Source: a virus. From it: a stretch of 30,913 nucleotides of DNA. The notes under the pieces were generated by a model. It was not told the origin of the DNA and did not search any database. It saw nothing but the letters and a program-made list of their open reading frames with translations. The position numbers were made by a program, and so were the translations under genes. Below, piece by piece: positions 29,710 to 30,913 of this stretch (position 1 is the stretch's first letter; every line of letters begins with the position of its first letter). The stretch covers positions 1-30,913 of IMG/VR virus record IMGVR_UViG_3300027752_000068; one strand, given 5' to 3'.

Positions 29710-29746
29710 TTATGCCCCGGTGTTAACTGAACCCGCCGGGGCATAA
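29710..29746. promoter_or_regulatory. Strong inverted repeat between the SSB and primase genes
   Basis: TTATGCCCCGG (29710-29720) and CCGGGGCATAA (29736-29746) form a perfect 11-bp stem with a 15-base loop that contains the palindrome GTTAAC. No U-run follows it in the direction of transcription (leftward), so it is not a standard terminator. It could slow transcription, protect an mRNA end or bind a protein, and it sits 38 bases before the primase start. Confidence 0.75.
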
Positions 29747-29750
29747 GTTC

Positions 29751-29777
29751 TTAGACTTGACACCGTGTCGTGTCTAA
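29751..29777. promoter_or_regulatory. Interrupted dyad at the end of the SSB gene
   Basis: TTAGAC (29751-29756) pairs with GTCTAA (29772-29777), and inside it GACAC pairs with GTGTC around a single base (29759-29769), separated by two-base internal loops. The dyad starts within the SSB stop codon. Together with the stronger hairpin next to it, it makes a tandem of two secondary structures in a 100-base gap. It may act as a processing or termination element. Confidence 0.6.
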
Positions 29778-30418
29778 AAAGGAATTTCGTCCTCAAAAGC
29801 AGCATTGGACAAAGCAGCCGGGGCAGATGTAGCCATAGCAAACGGATCGTCAACCTCCGGCTTAGACAGTGTTGTGGCGCTTGCGGTAAAACCACCCGAC
29901 ACGGCAGTAAACGGATCATCCTGACCCTGCATCTCTGCAAGCTCAAGCACCTGAACTGCGCGTAACCTAAGTGACACGCCGTTAATGCTGCCAGTGTTGT
30001 ATGGGACAACAACCACGGCAACGTTGCACTTGCTGCCAGTTGTTAGCATGAAGTCGTCGGCCAGTTTATTGCGCGCCGCGTCAACCTGCTTCGGTGGCTG
30101 TGTCTTGTCTCCGCCGTAAGCACCCTTTAGCTTACACTTGCCTACGACTTCGCCATCGTCGTTGCGCTTGTATGGAAGCATTGCTGGCTTGTCCGGCCAT
30201 TTGCGTTTTACGTCAAGCGCGGACGCATTCTTGTAAGCTTCCATGCACAGGTTGTGCAATTCCTTTGCCTTGTCATCTGACATTACAAAAGACATTTCGT
30301 ATGCCGCACCATCATCCAACGGATCACATTTTACGCTCTTATTGTCGTAAGTGTCAAATTTGTACGTTGAATTAAGTCGAGGGTAACGGGCAGTCACGTC
30401 TGTTATCATATGTTGCAT
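29774..30418 (-). CDS. Single-stranded DNA-binding protein, T7 gp2.5-like
   Basis: The 214-residue protein has an OB-fold-like body with aromatic and basic residues (ARYPRLNSTYKFDTYDNKS; KCKLKGAYGGDKTQPPKQV; GVSLRLRAVQVLELAEMQ). A flexible Ala/Thr/Ser-rich linker follows, with an acidic C-terminal tail ending FEDEIPF. That tip is the hallmark of ssDNA-binding proteins, which use it to dock partner replication enzymes. AAGGA lies eight bases before the ATG. It would coat ssDNA for the primase-helicase and RecE-like nuclease encoded next to it. Confidence 0.85.
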   Translation of the reverse strand: MQHMITDVTARYPRLNSTYKFDTYDNKSVKCDPLDDGAAYEMSFVMSDDKAKELHNLCMEAYKNASALDVKRKWPDKPAMLPYKRNDDGEVVGKCKLKGAYGGDKTQPPKQVDAARNKLADDFMLTTGSKCNVAVVVVPYNTGSINGVSLRLRAVQVLELAEMQGQDDPFTAVSGGFTASATTLSKPEVDDPFAMATSAPAALSNAAFEDEIPF

Positions 30419-30438
30419 TATGCAATTCCTTCTGATTT

Positions 30439-30455
30439 GTGCAGCACCCCTGCAC
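30439..30455. promoter_or_regulatory. Small hairpin before the SSB gene
   Basis: GTGCAG (30439-30444) and CTGCAC (30450-30455) form a six-base stem with a five-base loop, in the 46-base gap between the RecE-like gene stop and the SSB start. The SSB ribosome binding site follows a few bases further on, so the hairpin could set SSB translation. It has no following U-run in the transcribed direction. Confidence 0.4.
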
Positions 30456-30464
30456 TGGGATTAG

Positions 30465-30913
30465 TTAAAACGCGGTTTCACTGTCCATCCAAGCTGGCAG
30501 ATGTATCGTGCCAAGGTCGGGCCAGTTAGTGCCGTATTCGTCATTGTCTTGAGCCTGCTTAATGTCTACCAGCGTTGCCATCATGCGATTGTGGGCGTGG
30601 CGCAGGTACATCTCAGATAGCTCGTAGCAAGCCGTAACGTGTGGCGCGTCTTTTTCCACACAGACGAATATAAAGTTATCCACCCGCACTTTATTAAGGC
30701 GCAAAACATGCATGTAAAACGCCGCCTGTACGTCGTAACCAAACGTTCGAACGGCGCGGTCAAAGCCACGCGGTGATGCGTCTTGGCATGTCTTGACGTC
30801 CAGCACGATGCCAGCCTCCCGCAAAAGACCATCTGGACGAGTTTTCAACTCAATGTCAATGTCGGGGTCTGTGGCGAAGAACGAAGCTTCTGCCAGCAAA
30901 TCAGGATTGGTGA
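30465..30913 (-). CDS. RecE-like PD-(D/E)XK exonuclease (5' end outside the window)
   Basis: The C-terminal part of a nuclease of the DUF3799/RecE type is visible. KTRPDGLLREAGIVLDVKT carries the PD...DxK catalytic motif, and TFGYDVQAAFYMHVLR is the characteristic following helix. The reading frame is open to the right edge without a stop. A TTG near the edge is a poor start, so the gene is most likely cut by the window. Such 5'-3' exonucleases supply single strands for recombination, together with an annealing or SSB protein, here encoded next. A recombinase partner may lie upstream, outside the window. Confidence 0.8.
   Translation of the reverse strand, partial: TNPDLLAEASFFATDPDIDIELKTRPDGLLREAGIVLDVKTCQDASPRGFDRAVRTFGYDVQAAFYMHVLRLNKVRVDNFIFVCVEKDAPHVTACYELSEMYLRHAHNRMMATLVDIKQAQDNDEYGTNWPDLGTIHLPAWMDSETAF

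Noticed and set aside
1-30913. tRNA genes, integrase or insertion sequences
   Set aside because: No cloverleaf-like segment, tyrosine or serine recombinase motif, or transposase was seen; tRNA detection by eye is limited.

Overview
The window reads as part of the genome of a tailed double-stranded DNA bacteriophage, most likely short-tailed (podovirus type). A terminase pair, portal, scaffold, major capsid protein, head-tail adaptor, a P22 gp10-like tail-hub candidate, large Ala/Gln-rich candidate ejection proteins, a tail fibre, holins and an endolysin are present. No tape-measure, tail-tube or sheath gene is seen. The portal, capsid and adaptor look like the SU10 families. The host cannot be fixed from sequence alone; the holin plus GH19 endolysin, the DUF6321-type protein and the resemblance of several small proteins to those of aquatic phages suggest a Gram-negative, perhaps aquatic, bacterium. 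The right edge cuts through a gene, so the genome continues there; no DNA polymerase or integrase lies in the window.

Layout. (1) Positions 1-1527, leftward: six small genes including an ArdA antirestriction protein, which looks like an early anti-host cluster. Two of the gaps carry the same ~75-80 bp leader module, and three genes have an 18-nt mini-ORF overlapping their start codon. (2) Positions 1528-2283, non-coding: the divergent control region between the leftward cluster and the rightward late genes. It holds a 23-bp direct repeat of an operator-like dyad and an uninterrupted array of 37 degenerate seven-base repeats (1867-2125, consensus GTATWCN), followed by a candidate late promoter and C-rich tracts. 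(3) Positions 2284-26246, rightward late genes: terminase small and large subunits, small proteins, adaptor, repeat-rich tail proteins and a fibre ending in an S74 chaperone domain. A terminator and a promoter-like site at about 10.3 kb divide this operon. Then come the tail hub, a C1q-like protein, a GNAT-like protein, four virion/ejection proteins, portal, scaffold, major capsid protein, a terminator hairpin, and a long lysis/small-protein cassette ending with endolysin and a PD-(D/E)XK nuclease. (4) Positions 26320-30913, leftward: replication/recombination operon (RecE-like nuclease, cut by the window edge; gp2.5-like ssDNA-binding protein; primase-helicase; HNH nuclease; a small zinc protein; a two-HTH DNA-binding protein; a small exported protein).

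Genes within each operon are packed tightly and many are joined by ATGA or TAATG overlaps, so translational coupling is probably widespread. The leftward blocks would supply host take-over and DNA replication, and the rightward block packaging, virion assembly and lysis. The most unusual element is the heptad array just upstream of the terminase genes. Its repeats stay in seven-base register over 259 bp without one insertion or deletion, and its core hexamers are palindromic or reverse complements of one another, which suggests a multi-site protein-binding or origin/packaging element.
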